Of a stretch of 5,446 nucleotides of DNA, positions 5,242 to 5,446 are shown one piece after another. The notes under the pieces are model-generated. The model saw only the letters and a list, made by a program, of their open reading frames with translations. It was not told the DNA's origin and did not search any database. Each line of letters opens with the position of its first letter. The stretch's first letter is position 1. A program made the translations under genes and the position numbers. Source of the DNA: Chitinophagales bacterium (GTDB lineage: Bacteria > Bacteroidota > Bacteroidia > Chitinophagales > UBA10324); assembly GCA_026786335.1 (NCBI GenBank), contig JAJAYG010000182.1, forward strand, positions 1 to 5,446, read 5' to 3'.

Positions 5242-5446
5242 ATGGCGAAAACCATTTCTCAAAAAATAATTTTTAAAAACACCACCGCTGCTGTTCTTTA
5301 TGATTTGTACATGAATGCAAAAAAACATTCGGAACTCACCGGCGGCGAAGCAAAAATCACTGACAAAGAAGGCGCAAAGTTTTCTGCGTATTCCAGTTAT
5401 TGTTGGGGAAAGAATTTGCAGTTGATAAAAAACAAACTCATTGTAC
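5242..5446 (+). CDS. AHSA1/SRPBCC-domain protein, 5' part only
   Basis: The first 68 codons are present and the window end cuts the gene. The translation starts MAKTISQKIIFKNTTAAVLY and continues through LYMNAKKHSELTGGEAKI (22-39), DKEGAKFSAYSSYCWGKN (41-58) and LQLIKNKLIV. This is the N-terminal pattern of the AHSA1 group of the START/SRPBCC fold (activator of Hsp90 ATPase homolog 1-like). In that group an amphipathic first strand is followed by the helix that binds the target (YxLYMxxxKHSELTGG) and by the FSxYxxYxxGKNLxLxxxKLIV strands. Bacterial members are small ligand-binding or stress-associated cytoplasmic proteins whose individual roles are mostly unknown. The frame stays open to the last base. 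The ATG at 5242 is preceded by CACC, with no Shine-Dalgarno site. Confidence 0.85.
   Translation, partial: MAKTISQKIIFKNTTAAVLYDLYMNAKKHSELTGGEAKITDKEGAKFSAYSSYCWGKNLQLIKNKLIV

Noticed and set aside
1..5446. tRNA or rRNA genes
   Set aside because: No cloverleaf-like sequence with the conserved T-loop GTTCGAATC-type motif and no rRNA core motifs were seen on either strand.

Overview
The window reads as chromosomal DNA of an AT-rich Bacteroidota bacterium, probably a free-living or environmental lineage near Chitinophagales/Sphingobacteriales. The evidence is a cargo protein with a C-terminal type IX secretion (T9SS, type A) sorting domain and a second, orphaned T9SS tail. Strong Shine-Dalgarno sites are absent in front of most starts, and upstream sequences match the Bacteroidota -7 promoter box (TAnnTTTG). 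The genus assignment is inference; base composition was judged by eye.

Layout, left to right: (1) 96-677 (+), a secreted YceI-family lipid-binding-like protein. It converges on (2) 726-2327 (-), a large secreted protein with an IgGFc-binding-like beta-repeat region and a T9SS tail, and the two are separated by an AT-only hairpin. (3) 2374-2814 (-), an acyl-CoA thioesterase of the hot-dog/4HBT family, sits 46 bp upstream of gene 2 and is probably co-transcribed with it from a promoter-like box at 2862-2869. (4) 2815-3096 holds no convincing gene. It carries a C-rich/G-rich hairpin and a block bounded by a perfect 13-bp inverted repeat with a 7-bp periodicity, and looks like intergenic repeat material. 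(5) 3097-4350 (-), an intact peptidase T (PepT) with all expected metal ligands and a -7 box almost touching its start codon. (6) 4351-4617 contains the decayed 3' end of a lost T9SS cargo gene (4413-4535, +). (7) 4618-4896 and 4832-5158 (+), a DUF433 antitoxin and DUF5615 PIN-like toxin pair overlapping by 65 bp; the toxin has Val where the family normally has its first acidic residue. (8) 5242-5446 (+), the start of an AHSA1/SRPBCC-domain protein cut by the window end.

The genes do not form one pathway. PepT, the thioesterase, YceI and AHSA1 are ordinary housekeeping or envelope functions. The accessory content is the T9SS cargo, the repeat-rich spacer, the T9SS remnant and the toxin-antitoxin pair. 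I do not see a clear new multi-gene system. The items most worth a second look are the substituted residue in the DUF5615 protein, the orphan T9SS tail beside the toxin-antitoxin module, and the inverted-repeat block downstream of pepT.
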